Shown: piece by piece, positions 47,150-59,758 of the stretch
Layout of the letters: every line of letters begins with the position of its first letter
Position numbering within the stretch: the stretch's first letter is position 1
From: Takifugu bimaculatus
Taxonomy: Eukaryota > Chordata > Actinopteri > Tetraodontiformes > Tetraodontidae
Assembly: GCA_004026145.2 (NCBI GenBank)
Contig: CP034976.1
Location: 4,089,796 to 4,153,795, forward strand
Direction of reading: 5' to 3'
DNA: 64,000 bases
Notes under the pieces: generated by a model
What the model saw: the letters and a program-made list of their open reading frames with translations, nothing else
The model's database searches: none
Told to the model about the DNA's origin: nothing
Program-made: the position numbers and the translations under genes

Positions 47150-49475
47150 TCTGACTAAAATCAGTGAGAAAAGGATCAAAAATTAAAAAAAAAGAACTGC
47201 AGAGAAATAAAACACTAAATATAACAGTAGGTAAAAAATCTACATTTCTATATATAATGGAAATAACACAAGCTTGAAAGTAAGAAATGGCCTGACTGGG
47301 CTTGTACGTCTAATCAAATCATCTCTTCCTCCTCTTACATCCTCCCGTCTAAATGGTCCCCATAGGCCGTGCGTTCCCTTTACCTCACAGCAGCGGCGTG
47401 GACAGACTGCCGGTGCTGGTTTGGAACACTTCGGGCCATGTGGCCCTGTAAAGGTCACCAGTAAAAAAGTTTTTTAAAAAATCATTGGTGACCTCCACCA
47501 GTCCTGGCGTCTCACCCAAATCCCGGTGACCCGACTGTGCTCCACAGCTGCCAGAAACAAAGTTGGAAAAAAGTGAGCGGCTGAGGGAACGTTGCCAACA
47601 CTAGTCTGAAGAGAGGAAATCAATAGCAACAGCTCCGCTGGGGTATTTGGCTCATGGCCTCTGCGTGGCGGGGTTAAAACCGGCTGCAACACATATACCA
47701 ATAAGCTCAGCAGGTCCAGACTTTGTGTCTGTCTGAGTAAGTTTATTCCTTTTTAATTCTTATGGAGAGTCAGAAGGTTGCAGCACTGAATGTATTTAGA
47801 TGTGCTGATTTTAAGCATCTGAAATTGTACGATAGCCGCTGTTACAGCCTAAGTATGTATTGTAAATCCAGTTTAGGATGAATTGTTCTGTTTTGGATTA
47901 TCAGCTCCATATATGGAAAAGGGGACGGTATCCCCCAAATGATTAGCACCAATCATTTATTGACACAGGACTCATGTAATCAATAGTCGTGTCATGTAGC
48001 GGTCAGAGAGCCATTGTGTCCAGTTCCACGCTGTGTTGCCCCCTTTAAAAACGAATGTTGTTGAGGCCGTGCATGCAATTCAAAATGTCCCATCGGAGGA
48101 CAGTCGTAACCTAAGATGTTAAATGTTGCTATGAGGTAAGAAAAAGGGAAACCAAAGCAAAACGCTCAGCAGGTTCATCTTGCATCAGGATAGAAAAACA
48201 TCATGGACACTGAGGGTTTAATTCACTCACACTCACACTCTCTCACACACACACACGCAACCTTCCTCTTATGGTCACTAATCAAGTTTTTACTTGCACC
48301 TAAAGTTAATATAACTGCACGTGTTTCATTCAACACATAAATTCCATGTTTGTTTTCTAAAGCTTATCATTTATTAAATTGGGGGGTGGGGGAATCGAAC
48401 CTGTGTGTGTGGTAGTTTGGTAACTAAATACGAACTCTGCTCTTCCCAGGAGTCCAGTGGCTTCAGTTTCTTCTTCATGGAGCAAAACTATTCTCCTGGT
48501 AGTTGTTGACCCAGATGTTGATGTGACTCCTGCTCCGACACATCTGTCTCACTAAAGACGTCTGCGCGCTATGTTGTATTAATGCCCGTTTCTACAGTAT
48601 AATAGTGACAGAGGCGTCTGGGCACTGTGCCACATACGTTCATCACCCACGGTTTCAGGGTCAGCCGCAGAATGTCTGATAATTGAATATTGATGGTTGA
48701 AGTTACATTGATGTGCTGGAATCTATGGAACTTTCCATACTTTAAAAGAAGAAAAATGGCTCAAGCTGGAATAAAGCTGCAGATTCACGTGCCTCTAGCT
48801 GTAATTTTAGGTCATTACTGTTTTTTTATGGAGATATGATTAAATCAGTATGTTGTAACACCTGATGGGTGATTTTTATTGTTTAAAATGACTAGTTGCT
48901 GGAAAGATGAGCAGGTCAGACTAATTTTACATTTTTACGTGCTGCATCTATAGATCACGACACTAAGGCCTGCTGACAAATCACATTCTTCCATGTTTTA
49001 GCCATTTTCTTTTATTAAAGTCTTCACAACTTCAGTCTTTTGAGGAATCAGAGCAGAATCATGCACATTCTTGAATACTGAAAGACTTGGAAGTATTCAA
49101 CAAAAAATAAGCACCATGGAGTTAACCGTAATCCAGGCAGTCTAGCGAAGAGTCAACTGGACTGACGAAATGCAAGCGGAAGAGATTTTGCCTTTCATCA
49201 CAAAGGCTTCTTCTATCTGGAATTATGTCCAGTTGACTCTTTGCTAGACTTTATGGATTAATATAACCTGGATGAATGAGAACCTAGAGGACAGAGTTAA
49301 CAATAAGGTTTACAAAACAATCCGAGCTTATTTAATATTTATTCAGGAACAATAAAGTAGGTCAGAAGTAGATTAGAAGTTTTTTTCCCAAAAGTTTGGT
49401 AAAATATTAAATACGTTCTGCAATGCTGCACGCTAACAGCAGGAGGCGTCATTTAACAAAACCTGAAATCCATCT
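47150..49475. other. Intergenic region between gja9 and rhbdl2
   Basis: Holds the gja9 upstream region with its presumed 5' non-coding exon (not located), short (CA)n near 48,243-48,257, and a foldback repeat at 49128-49262. No gene is supported. The probable rhbdl2 polyadenylation signal (minus-strand AATAAA) is at 49476-49481. Confidence 0.5.
49128..49262. repeat. Foldback (inverted-repeat) element
   Basis: Two 24-base arms, 49139-49162 and 49227-49250, are reverse complements with one mismatch (AGTCTAGCRAAGAGTCAACT begins each arm when read outside-in). Weaker complementarity continues outward through TAATCCA on both sides. The 64-base spacer is unremarkable. The phrase resembles a dispersed fish repeat, but I cannot name the family. 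Confidence 0.55.
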
Positions 49476-49607
49476 TTTATTAAATGACGTTAAATGAAAA
49501 CTAAAAATTAAAAAAAATATCCTATCAAAGTTCCTCCCATCAGTAAAATGAAGGCTTGTTTAGTTCCTAAAATTATGGCAAAATTGGTGGTGTAAAAACA
49601 TATGATC

Positions 49608-52073
49608 TTACGAGGCTGGGCTCAGGAAAATGTTGAAGAGCACAGCAAAAAGCACAAAGATGACATAGGCCACGATGCACAACCAAAAACGAGGGTCTTT
49701 AAGTAGCTTCTGGTTGTAGGCGCTGAAGAAGACATAACCAATGGACATTCCAGCTAAAATGCCTCCAAAATGAGCCACAAAGGACACCTAGAAAAGATTG
49801 TGAAAAGTCAGGGTTTAAACAATGAAGCACAGACCACCCCCACCCACCCTCCAAGCTTGTAGAACCAGTTTAACAGCCCAGATGTATCAAGAGTCACAGA
49901 AATGACATGAAAGGGTCTGTATCGAAAAAGAAACTGCGCTCCCAAACCCAATTGTCCCTTCTTACTATCAGTTTTTAACGCTAACAAGTTCTGTGATCAG
50001 TATGTGTTCAGACAGAGTGAATAAACAAGTCCCGGGAAGCTGATCCTGTTTATAGCCACACGCTAATTACAACCATCACCAAACACTGTCAGGCGTTTAG
50101 AGATTAGCTAGATCCCACTTAGGCTCTTTCTCAATCTGGTTCTCTGCTGCAGCACACGTCGGTCGTACCTTCAAGCCCGACTCTTCGGCGGCAAATCGCC
50201 TGTAGAAGGCGAATCCAAAATCGGTGCCAACTAAAAAGGGGAACAGGTGTCGGAATGGAGCCTTTTAAAGCAGCAGAATAATAACAATAATAAATCGTGC
50301 AACTTACCCAGTATCACAATGGCAAGAATACGAAACTACTCCGAGGAGAGGAATCATCTCTCGGAAATTCTGTGGATTAAAAAAAAGATTGTTGTTGTAA
50401 TAAAACAGACTTAAATTAAGTAAACTAGAAACGATCATATGACATCTAGGACTGAACCTATTCGGAGGTGGACACTGTGCAAGTCAGGGAAGAAGAGTAA
50501 GTGGTGTATATTAACCAACTTACCACCACTGCGTTCATAAAGTACCCCCCTATTAGGGCGTAGACGCCCCCAGAAGCACCCACCAAAGCACTATGAGGAT
50601 CAAAGATGGAACTGCACAAAGAACCTGGGAGAAAAATGGAAAACCGGTGCAGAATCTGAGAAACCAGACAAACGCCACCACTAAAAAAGCCATCCTGTGG
50701 AAAGCTGCGGCGCTGCCCCACCTGCCAGGACGCCTGCCATATAAACCATCCCCACTTCAAATCCTTTGTGGACCAGTTCCAGCGGGATTCCCAGCAGCAG
50801 CTGCATCAGCAGGTTGCCCACGATGTGCTCTACTCTACATGGAGGTGGAGAAGAGAGGAAACACTTAAACAACAAAAGGAAGAGCAACATCAGAACACAT
50901 TTAAACCACAACTACAGTCTTAAAGTCCTGCTGGTCGGGCTTCCCAGGGTTCCCATGGCGCTCGGTCACGTGATTTCCAGTGTTTTGACAGATGAGTAAA
51001 CAGTTAAGTTCATGAACAGTGTTGGGGGGGGGAGGTTTGGTGGCGAGGAGAAGAGGAGAACAACCCCACACAAATGAAAGGTTTGGTCCAGTTGCCGTCG
51101 TTTCCGATAGCGAGCTGAGGGTTCTGACGCTCACCCGGCGTGGACGAACATGTAGGAGATGAAACGCCACGCTTCCTGCCTCTTGTCGGGCTGGTACGTG
51201 AGCGGGCTGTTCCAAATGCCCTCATCCAAGGTCACCCACTGCTTCTGCGGCTTCCACACGGCGTAGTAGACAAACACCGACAACTGGACAGAAGGAACAA
51301 ACACAGAAGGCTGAGATGCGCGTTCGCTGGAGGGGTGGCGGGAATACGTGTGGACGGCAGAGAAAGACGAGGACAGCGGAAATCCCAAAGTCAACCGTGG
51401 GAAAAAAGCGACTTCTCACACAGACACTGGCCAGAGGAAGGAAGAGAGTGACTCAAATCTACAGGCGTCCCTCAAAGAGGGGACTCTGCTCTCACGCGAT
51501 CGTCCCGTTAGCCGCGAGGCTAAAACGACTCATCCATACAGCGGTGTTTAAAAACTCCACCTATCCCTAACATATGAGGCCCGTGAAACAAGCTAGAGGA
51601 ACAGACGTCTGGGAGGAATTACAATAACCAAAGAAAAATTCCCCTTTTAAGCAGCAGATTTGAAAATCAAACCTCAGCGTCTGATTTTCACAAATCAGTT
51701 CCCCAAAATAAAAGTTCCACCACACAAATATGGAACATTAATGACTTATTGGGCTTAAAGAGGCCCAAAACTAAGATGCTGCAGCTTGGAGATCCTGAAA
51801 CAAGGCAATTCTAGAACCAGTAACCTTTAATGTGCCTCTACCTCTGCAATACTGATGAGGATGATGAAGATGGGGGGAGGGCAGCAGTTGGCCCTCTCCA
51901 GGTACTTGCTGCGAGCGTCTTCAGGCAGCATCCATCTGGAGACGGACTCCTGGAACTTCTCGCAGCAGCCCACCTCCCTGTCGCCGTCGGGTCGGTCCGC
52001 TCCAGGCCGGAACTTTTTGCCGTCGCGGTCCACAGGGGAGCGGCTCTTGCTGCTCGAGGTCGATCTCCTCCAT
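49608..52073 (-). CDS. rhbdl2: Rhomboid-like protease 2, frame broken in two exons
   Basis: An intramembrane serine protease of the plasma membrane. Coding exons (minus): 51842-52073, 51135-51283, 50722-50834, 50524-50624, 50308-50369, 50169-50230 and 49608-49787. All have GT/AG borders. Family marks are the pre-TM segment WMLPEDARSKYLERANCCPP, the L1-loop AWRFISYMFVHAG, HIVGN (HxxxN), catalytic Ser in VGASGGVYAL and catalytic His in VAHFGG. The C-terminus FNIFLSPAS matches human. The coding total is 899 nt; phase logic shows one surplus base in the first coding exon (CTCCCCTG context near 52035) and one in the 62 nt exon (GTAGTTTCG near 50336). Removed, the product would be 298 residues, against 303 in human. 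The ATG at 52071-52073 (MEEIDLEQQEPLP) has good context. A non-coding first exon probably ends at 52500. Confidence 0.92.
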
Positions 52074-52500
52074 CGCTGCTCCGAACCTTCAACAGAAAAG
52101 CCCAACCAAACAGTAGATTCAAATGCATTTGATTTGCTTTATTTCCAAAAAATACCCCAGAACAGTGAGCCCGTTCAAAACTCACTACAATTAAAATGAA
52201 TATGTTGATGGATTATCCAGCATTTAAAAAGAAAAGGAAAGCGATGGGAAAGCCAACAAGATATCACTGAATATTATTCTTAATGCAGTATTAAATGGGA
52301 ATTTAAACTGTCACCCACTGCCGCATTCCAAGTGCTGGAGGTAAACTTTCATTTTAACTCCTTCATAATAAAGCCCACGTTGAACTAAAGGGTCTTTTCC
52401 TATTTACAGGGCGTTACTGGAGTCGGGGCAAACGCATATTTACATTTCAGAGTTTTCTAACTTTTGGAAGCTCGCTTTTATTAACTGCGGCGGACTCACC

Positions 52501-53364
52501 TAATCCTTTACCATGAAGAGTACAGATGCCTCCGAGTGGTGGAGCAAAAACCGATTCGTTTGGGGTCTAAATGCGCGTTTCGAGAGAGTGTTCAGCTCTT
52601 TTCCTCCATGTTGTCAGGCGAGCCGAGGAGTCTCCAGGAGATTTGAACACGGAGGTCGGAACAAACAACAGAAAACGCGGTTGCAGATATATATAGACCT
52701 CCTGACGCTCTTTCCTGCATCAGACTTCCTTCCTTTTCCCAAACAACAAAAGATATTATCTATTTTCTCGGCTACAGTCGATTTTGCAATAGCGCGGTTT
52801 GAGCCTGGAACACAACAGCTTACCTGCTCACCGGGCCACACCTGGGATCCGTGACGTCACCGCCAGCGGCTCAGCTTTGGGTTTTCGTTTCTGTCTCACA
52901 CAGAAATGAAAGGAGAACGAAAGAACAAAGTTCGCCATGTGGCCCATTATTAGCCCCACAATCTCGGAAATTGAAGTCAGTGCATTTAAGTTATAATTGC
53001 ATTTACCCACTTCTACCACCGGGTGGCGCCAAAGCACAAGTAGCAGCGTGCACGGTCGATTCTCCTGCCAGAAAGAGTACTTGGTAGGATGTAATAGGTT
53101 TATTTCCGTGTTTCCATATTCACATACATGCATTCTGACAAAACTAGCAATATGCACAACAGTATATGTTTAAATCAGCATGAAATGTCCAAAGATGCCC
53201 TTCCCTGACTGGTCTTGTAATGTAATCAAGACCGTTAAGTTTGTTCTTCACTGGATTCTCCTTGAAACTCAACAACACACTTATTGTCATCCACACGAAT
53301 GACGACAGAACCCCTTAATTTTGTACAACAAACGACCCAGCCAAAAGGTTTTGATCACAGAACT
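52501..53364. other. rhbdl2 leader/promoter and akirin1 downstream region
   Basis: A strong minus-strand donor (ATTAG|GTGAGT) at 52500 marks the probable end of the rhbdl2 non-coding first exon. A TATATATA word lies near 52688-52695 on both strands and could be a TATA box. At 53018-53031 the plus strand reads CCACCGGGTGGCGC, a CTCF-type core with one mismatch. The akirin1 polyadenylation signal (minus AATAAA) is at 53365-53370. No other gene is seen. Confidence 0.45.
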
Positions 53365-53803
53365 TTTATTTTTTTCAAAAGGAAGAAAAATCCACATTCT
53401 CAGGTAAAGACTGTAAGGGAGGAGGCAATAATAGTGGGACAGTGTGAGAAGCAGGAGCCTTTAAGTACAGCTGCTGAAGGTTATACATGAGCCAAAAAGC
53501 TTTTTTTCTACAGCGCCAGCAGAAGATTTGACACACATCTGCTTAAATCACAAATTCCAGAAAGAGCATATTAACATTTGGGGGGAAAAAACACTGTGGG
53601 CTTCAAACATACTTTCAGATTCTTCCAACTTTTGGCCAGCAGCAGTTTTTGTGAAGTTAGAAATCAACCTTCGCGTTTAAAAAAAACAAAAAAAAACCAT
53701 GGCACCCAAACAGTTTGAGATGGTGGGATTAAAAAGGGAGACCAAATAAAAATAGAAGAGCAGCCATATTGTGAGAGGAAGCTGGGGTCTCATCGATGCT
53801 AAT

Positions 53804-56800
53804 TCAGGAGACGTCTGAAAGACACGGAGAGCATTTTAAAAGAGGCCACGGCAGCAGGTTCAGACAGTCGCGAATGAAACATGAGTCGGGATACTCACAA
53901 CTAGCAGGCCGGGCTCCATATCTTCGCATGATCTGATCTTGTGTGAATTTCACAAAAGACTCATATTGTTCTGCAAAAAGAGGAAAGATAAGATGAGCGT
54001 GTGCGTCTAAAACAGAAAGTTGAGCCTTTTTTGATTCCGGCCTTTTAATGGGAGCGCACGGAACATTCTTAAGACACTTGAATAATCGTGCAACCGTTAT
54101 GGTGCTTATCTGCGCCGGGAACTATAAACAGATCGCACGTTGCCATGGACACCAAGCACAGCAGACGTCATCAGCTCCCTCTTTTGATTACCTGCAAGTT
54201 TTGTGTTGAGGATCTGTTCGTACTCCTCCCTGATCTTCTCCTCGTGGTCTTTCAGCAGCCGCTCGCACAGGTAGCTCACCTGCTTCAGTGTAAACGACGG
54301 CTGGTCCTTTCTTGAGGCACCTGGTGGACAGAACCACGGATGAGCCGTGGACTCACATCAGGCAGGAGTCACAGGACGGGATGACAGCGAGGTAACACAG
54401 AACCAACAAGGTGACTGAGGGGTCACTTCTGACCACGAATGTGTCCGTTTCCACAACAACTGAAAACCCTGTTTTTACACTGGAATGGCAGGAGGACAGG
54501 AAACACTGTGGGATGCATTCCAGACCTTTGTAGAAGTATGTGGGCTTTGGTCCTACAGGGTAGGACAGAACCTTGGGATGGATTAGGGTTAGACACTCCT
54601 GGATTAGGTGATCGTGAATCACCAGCAGGTGTGGCTTGCTGGTCACCTTAGAGGCCAGATTAGTAACAATCAATATGATCTCTGAGGAAATGACCCTCAA
54701 ATGACCCTTTAAAGCTTATGCGCCTTAAAAACTACTCCACCAAAAGCTCCAAATAAATAACCCTGACCCGTCACTGCTATTTGGGCTCTCTAAAACAGCT
54801 TCATGGGACACGAGGAGGAATCTGTCCACGCAAATCCACCTACCTGGTGGGGAGCTGGGAGCGTGGAGGGAGGAACTGGGGCTGGGAGCATCGCTGGAGC
54901 TACAGGCCTCAGTCTGGTTGAAGGCCCCTTCCAGCTGTCGCCGCCTCTGGATGCGGCTATACTCTTGACGGAGATTCTGGAAGATCTGCTCTGTGGGCGG
55001 AACATAAAACAAAGAGCAATGTCTCAGTTATTCAACATATGGCGTCGACAAGCTATTGCAGCATCGACACCGAGGAGGAAATTAGGAGTCCTGGGGGAAC
55101 AGGAAGTGTGTGGCCACAGAATTTCAGCGCCTCATTTGCAAGCTTGAAGCTATACTTTTGAATATAAGACCTCATTTAAATGCCCTGTTGTCTTCCATCC
55201 GCGCAGCTTAAACGTGACTCAAGAGATACCTGCAGGATCCAGAGCTAATAACTCGTATGCGGGAGGTCACGTCACCCAGCGTGTTGTGTCTATCTGGTGA
55301 GCGGCACCTCTTATCTTGGGTGGGGAGGGAGGTGAGAGCACACTTCAAACACCACATGTTCTTGTCTGGAGGAAGGAAACTAGATGAAAATTAATTTCTA
55401 CTCAAGAATGCCATGTTGGCAAAACGGTTTGTTGTTTTTTTTTAAACGCACCAGTATAATGGAGTTTGAGTCACTGATGTTTTGGGAACATAGCAATGAA
55501 CCTCCTTTCTTTCTAAAGGGGAGGTTTGCGTTTCTTTTCATGGATGTTTACGCAGTGTTTCCTGGGGGAAATCCTGCATTAATCTTGCCATTGTTTTTTT
55601 TAAAAAGAAAACCACTTGCTGCTACTTGTGTCCTCTGATCGACCGAAACTGAAATCATTGTCTTTGCAGCCGTTCGTTAAAAACAGTGACCACGGTCCAG
55701 AAATCAAGGCTACAGCAGACAATTTACACTTTCATCTGGATAAAATGGTGAGAAAATCATTATTCAGCTAGTTACTCTGGTTCTGAGGCACAGCTGAACA
55801 TTTAGCAAAATTCCTCTTTCGTTATTTATCCAAGTAGTTAAACTACAGTCAGTGCTTGGCAACCGTGACCGGACCGCGAGCAGGCACGGCGATTAATCAG
55901 AGGTTTCCAGGAAGAAGGAGGAGGAACCACAGAAAAGGGCGCAACTAAGGTCTTACGCGGTCAAAACACATGAAGAGGGCAGGATCGGCCAGACTGGCAC
56001 GGTGGAAAGAGAGCAAAACAAACGACTGTTGACTCGGATCCAAATGGAGCTTGGGATCTATCAAAGCGGCATTTTCGACTATACCTCGGTTAGATTTCCG
56101 TTCTGGTCTCGCTGTAATCAAATACGAAGAGCTGGGAAGAGCAGGCAGGGGCCGTGGGAGCGTGACAGCTGCATTCTGAGTAAATACAAAAGCTCCCGAG
56201 CTCAGCTGGAATGGGCAACTCCAGCCAGGGGCTTCTTATTGGGTACAATCTATGTTAAGATCACACTGTAGATGACTCTGATCCTGTTTAAATAGGTGCA
56301 AGGACGAGGCTCAATATATCACTTTCATTTCACCAGTATGGCGGAATAACTTGCACAAAGTGACACCATCAAGACAAGAACAAGGAACCGATATATCCAA
56401 AGCTTAAACAAGTGACACCAGGAACGTTGCACGCTCCGGTCATGAAAATGTCAAACGGCAGTAAAAGACTCCGCTAACATTAACTGATGCCAGTAACTTC
56501 TGGGAATGGAGCAAGGGTCATCACACAGGCATGCATATTAATGTTAACCCCAGCATATTCCACAGTAGGAAGTCAATGCAAACAGCAGATACATGCACAG
56601 GAGGGACGGGGGGGTTACCAACAGAAAACTAAACCTCACTGCCACAATCTTTAGTGTGCAGAATGCACAGTGCAAGTGAAGGCAACACGGACACCCAGGA
56701 CAGAATCCTGACAATGACAGCAGTTAAATCACAGCCTTGGATTTAGCATGCAGAGTCTGTACTTACGGTTTATCTGCATTCAGTAAAGACACTTTCACTT

Positions 56801-57809
56801 TTCAGACAAAATGTCAGAAATGAGTGACTCTTAGATTGGCGAGTAGAATTTAAAACGCTTTAGCCCATTTATACACTGGTCAACTGCAAAGAATTTATCT
56901 TAAACGCCCGCCGCCCCATATTCTTCTATAGCAATGCTGATTACCGGTGTTAAATGTAATTCGACGAATTTAAATCTTGACCTGGGCCTGCAGAGGACCG
57001 GAATGGCTGGGGTGTACAGTCGGAACCCCCCACCTCGGTGTAAGACAATTGTGGCACTAAAGCCAAGAAACATTAGCCCAGCAGCTCTTCGTGAACAGCC
57101 TGCAGTGATGGGCTCGATGCCCCGGCACCGCTCGTCTCCTCGGGAGAGCCAACATGCTACGGCGTTAGCCGGGCGCTTAGGCTAATATTTTCTTTCATCG
57201 CATTTTTTAAAATGCGATCATTCGAGGGCAGAGCCGTTGTTAACATCCCCAGAAGTGGAAACTATAAACTGCCAGCCGCATGAATTCAATTTTATTCACT
57301 CGCCAACTCAAAGCGTTCTCGGAAGCAAACGATCATTAGCTGCTCAACAATTCCACGAGCCGGAAAGAGAACAGCTTTGTTATTCGGTGTGCGAATACAT
57401 TATCAACATTTACATTTCGTGAGTTAGCATTATAAGAGCTTTTCGTTTCCATACGTTAGCTTTCATGCGTTAAGGTTGAACCTCCAACCCCCATTCTGAC
57501 TCTCAACTTGCTAGCTATCCATTCCACTCCACCCAAACCCCCTCCCCCATAATACCCACCCTTAAAAACGAAGAGAAAAGGAGAAATGCGTCTTTATTCC
57601 TTACCTGGGGTGAGACGGTGTTCACCTCCTATGGCTGAGGGAGACATCGAATGTGTAGGACTGTCGACCGGGGGACGGAGGTTGCATCTTTGTGGCGACG
57701 GAGTGCTGGGAGTCCCCGGTAGTGGATTGCACCTTCTCCGCTTGGGAGACTGGGGACTGAGGAGGGCCTCAAACTCCATCGACCGCTTTAAAGTAGCCCC
57801 ACAAGCCAT
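53804..57809 (-). CDS. akirin1: Akirin 1
   Basis: Akirins are small nuclear proteins that bridge transcription factors to chromatin-remodelling complexes; akirin1 is also linked to muscle regeneration (Mighty). Five exons (minus): 57605-57809, 54844-54990, 54192-54320, 53899-53970 and 53804-53814. Their phases agree throughout, giving 564 nt and 187 residues (192 in human). The start MACGATLKRSMEFEALLSP and the basic nuclear-localisation stretch SPKRRRC (about residues 21-27) are diagnostic. EQIFQNLRQEYSRIQRRR follows, then a Ser/Pro-rich linker, RLLKDHEEKIREEYEQILN, and the C-terminal YESFVKFTQDQIMRRYG with the invariant end SYVS. The last exon codes only three residues plus the stop. Intron 1 is long (about 2.6 kb) and holds nothing recognisable. 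The 3' UTR probably ends near the AATAAA at 53365. Confidence 0.96.
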
Positions 57810-58488
57810 GTTGGTCAAACAAAACGATATAAAAACAGTCTAGGGAAGAAAAAACACCCAGAAAGCCGGGGTATTCGGTTGTAGACCGTAAGCTTATTAG
57901 TCCTTGGCTTTCTTGGGCCGCTCTTCCTCTCCACAACAACGGATTTTCTTCTCTGAATAGTAAAGCCCGCAGCCGAGCCTGCCTGCTCAATTTTTAAAAC
58001 GTCACAATGGCAGACCGTTCCATGTGGCGAAACGGGGGTGACTCGCAAACGGTTCGTTCAAAATTTTTCACTTTTATTAAACATAACGATCAGACGGGCG
58101 TCTTCATTTCAGTTTTTACCTGGATTGTTTTGAAACGGAATGTAAAACGGATGACAACTTGCCGATTAAACGGTTTTACCATTTTTGACTCCCACCTGCT
58201 GAGGCGATTCATTGTTCTCGCGTTGAACTTAAATCCAAGGTTCACGAGACGGGGATGAGAAAATTCGAACAATTAAAACGTCAACTTCCGAGTCAGCCAA
58301 ATTGGGACATCGTGGAAATTATTTAGATTTCTATGAAAACCGTGATTACATTTTTTAAAAATTGCACTCTGGCGTGTCCATATATCACATATAGTCTGTT
58401 ACGTGTATTAGAAATACCATTTGTAATATGTTGACGATGTCTTGCAAAATAAAGAGCACATGCCTAATATTGTAAGTATGCTAGTCCC

Positions 58489-58519
<31 letters not shown>

Positions 58520-59336
58520 ACACTTAAAAGGCTGATATGATTTTTTTTTAAAATATTTCAACAATTTAAAAAATTCAGTGGTATTAAGTAAATATATAAA
58601 CGTCTTCTGATGGTGATAAAGACTATGGTAGCAGAAAATTTGTGTCAAAGTCCCGAGATGGCACATATTTGTGTTTTATTTGGTTGAAGTCTGGATCATG
58701 GGTGTGTCAGTAAATAACTACACAGATATCTGTACATTGGAGCGGTGATATATTTATTTTATATTGATCCTGCATATGTGTTAGGGTATTGTATTATACA
58801 ATGGTTGTTTTTTTATTAATCAGTCATTAATATGACTTGTTTTTTTTCACATGACTGCACATTTTCCACTTACATAAAATACTTAAATATATAAACCTAG
58901 TTAATTCATTTTAAAGATGCCACAAAAAGACTGACATGGCCACAATTTGGGACTTTTTGGTGTGTGCCTGTTGTCATCCTGGCTCGTGTCTTTATCTCTG
59001 CTCGGATTCATGCAGTAAACATTGTGTCAAACCCCCTCTAGCTCCAGGCTTTTGTTGAGTTCTGCCATTCATGTAGGGGTAGTGTAGATATACCACAAGG
59101 TCTTCTGTTCCTGCATATTTGGTGGGGCATTCTCAAACACAGACAATGGGAACACACAACGAATCTGCCTTTCTACTATGTAGCGACCCGCTGTCAGCAC
59201 TTTCCTTCATAGAGCTCAGTGTGTGACCAAGAGTGTTGTTCTGACATGGCAGAGGGGTCAAAGGTTATATGTCACATTATCTGACATCAGAACAAGCCAA
59301 GCAGCATTGCAACAATTAGCTCATGAATTGAAAAGC
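57810..59336. other. akirin1 promoter and intergenic region towards cnr2
   Basis: Immediately upstream of the akirin1 ATG lies its presumed leader and promoter (to about 58,100). Further on are a C run at 58486-58505 followed by (CA)n and AT-rich sequence. No gene or RNA gene is supported. Confidence 0.5.
58486..58523. repeat. Poly-C run joined to (CA)n
   Basis: Twenty C residues are followed directly by about nine CA units. Confidence 0.9.
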
Positions 59337-59758
59337 TTTATTTTGACATGACTCTGTCACTAGTATGAAGTTCTATCATACATTACATGTTAAAAAATAA
59401 AATAAAACTAGCATGTGGTCTCTTGGATTGTCAGAGGAACCTGGCAAAGGAGGACAATACACTGCAATATGCTTCTCTAAATTTATCAAGCCCTTCTTTA
59501 AACTTTACATTTTACAAATATTTTTTTTTAACTTAATTTATAGCCTTCATTGCCTCCACAATGAGCTCTAACACAGCAATGGAAATAAACCAAGCGTGTG
59601 AGTTTTTAATATACAGTATAGCAGTTGTTCTTGTGATACCACACAGCCATAAATGCAGACTTGTCTCTGTACCGCTATTTCTTCACCCAATGTTCATCTG
59701 CTGATTGTTCACTATTTCGGAGACGGAGTTAAGTCTAATGCTTCTGGTCCCGGGCACC
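59337..59758 (-). other. cnr2: Probable cnr2 3' UTR
   Basis: About 420 bp between the GPCR stop codon and a minus-strand AATAAA at 59337-59342. No coding sequence. The extent is inferred from that signal. Confidence 0.45.

Noticed and set aside
46392..47186. 264-codon plus-strand open frame
   Set aside because: It is antisense to the connexin coding exon; the length is a by-product of the codon usage of gja9, and the sequence resembles no protein family.
48385..48402. tRNA-like B box (minus strand GGTTCGATTCCC)
   Set aside because: The word fits the B-box consensus, but no A box, anticodon stem or acceptor stem can be built upstream on that strand; chance match.
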